DNA from: Marthasterias glacialis
Lineage: Eukaryota > Echinodermata > Asteroidea > Forcipulatida > Asteriidae
Reading direction: 5' to 3'
DNA: 64,000 nucleotides
Assembly (NCBI GenBank): GCA_911728455.2
Contig: OU452223.1
Span: 14,979,423-15,043,422 of the forward strand
In this document: positions 63,253-64,000 of the stretch, piece after piece
How the letters are laid out: the number at the start of each line of letters is the position of its first letter
How positions within the stretch are numbered: position 1 is the first letter of the stretch
Made by a program: the position numbers and the translations under genes
Notes under the pieces: generated by a model
Seen by the model: only the letters and a program-made list of their open reading frames with translations
Database searches by the model: none
What the model was told of the DNA's origin: nothing

Positions 63253-64000
63253 GCGATTCCATGGTGAACGTGCACTGTGTTCAGTTTATAATAGTGAAAA
63301 TACCTTGATGTAATGAGAATGTTATTGAGATTATTAGTATTGGAATAAAAAGAAAACATGACCATCGATATTTTTGTTAATCATAATACTCCACAATAAT
63401 TTGTGATAAATCGCCGTCGTCTATTTTTTGCTGAAGTTGCCCAATCGAATGAACTAGGCCTATACTTTAAGGGAAACTGTGAAATGCTAATAAAATTACT
63501 GATTTCCATTAATACTATCAAAGACTTATACTTTTCCGTCAATCAAATAGGCCCTAGTATGATGATGACGCATTTCTAAACCAAATGCTCAGACAAGAAA
63601 CTGTATTGAGTTTCAGATGAATGTCATTCTAATTCATTCAATTCATTCAAAAATTTTGCCCCCCCCCCAAAAAAAAAAAAAAAAAAAAAAAAAAAACACC
63701 ACACACACACCCCCACACAATTAAATAAACGTTATAATTTAAACTCTTTCCTAAGATATTTTACAACTCAGGTAAAAGAACTCAAAACGAGCCACTCGCT
63801 AAAATAATGGACTTTTAAAGAAAGTATACCAAACTTAGAAAGTATAATTCAAGATACAGACGTTGTACTCCTGGGAAAAGAACCAAAAAAATGGAAATAG
63901 AGGCCTAAATAGGCCTACAATGTGAAACCTGAGCATTGGCTCCATTATGTAAACGAGTGTAAACTTTCTAGGGTAGCTTCATATCATTGCAAAACAATTC
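63253..64000. other. DNA upstream of MED1
   Basis: AT-rich with no gene seen. A mixed (C)n(A)n(CA)n tract lies at 63660-63712. Confidence 0.5.
63660..63712. repeat. (C)n(A)n(CA)n simple repeat
   Basis: A run of about 11 C, then about 28 A, then cacacacac. Confidence 0.95.

Overview
The window is nuclear DNA from a marine invertebrate animal, probably a deuterostome and most plausibly an echinoderm. This rests on intron-rich genes with GT-AG splice sites, vertebrate-like protein sequences, AT-rich introns, and many short interspersed repeats, fold-back elements and decayed LINEs. The species cannot be named from the sequence alone.

Three protein-coding genes are supported. (1) The first coding exon of guanylate kinase (GUK1 type) lies on the minus strand at 4268-4385 with a TATA box just upstream; its other exons are not visible and should lie left of the window. 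(2) A complete Beclin-1 gene (BECN1/ATG6) lies on the plus strand: 11 coding exons from 14499 to 24113, conceptually 450 residues. (3) A complete Mediator subunit 1 gene (MED1) lies on the minus strand: 16 coding exons from 63048 down to 31454, conceptually 2390 residues, with a 5.6 kb last exon encoding a long low-complexity tail. For BECN1 and MED1 the exon phases chain without a break from ATG to stop. GUK1 and BECN1 are divergent; BECN1 and MED1 are convergent, with about 7.3 kb between their stop codons.

Layout: 1-4267 GUK1 intron 1, rich in repeats; 4386-14498 intergenic or upstream DNA with a decayed piggyBac transposase (about 7917-10215), a degenerate AGAGCAG array, microsatellites and a fold-back element; 14499-24113 BECN1; 24114-31453 intergenic DNA with SINEs, a LINE tail, a minisatellite and a MITE; 31454-63048 MED1, whose introns hold SINEs, MITEs, LINE remnants, a 107-bp tandem repeat and a large inverted repeat around exons 9-10; 63049-64000 MED1 upstream DNA.

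The genes work in separate processes: GMP to GDP phosphorylation, autophagy initiation through the class III PI3-kinase complex, and transcriptional co-activation. No operon, CRISPR array or prokaryotic feature is present, and I found no gene system that looks wholly new. The most interesting points are a BH3 region in Beclin-1 lacking the usual Gly-Asp pair, an upstream ORF overlapping the Beclin-1 start, two conserved LXXLL boxes and a conserved acidic C-terminus in MED1, a PSPKHQ hexapeptide array in MED1, and inverted repeats flanking MED1 exons 9-10.
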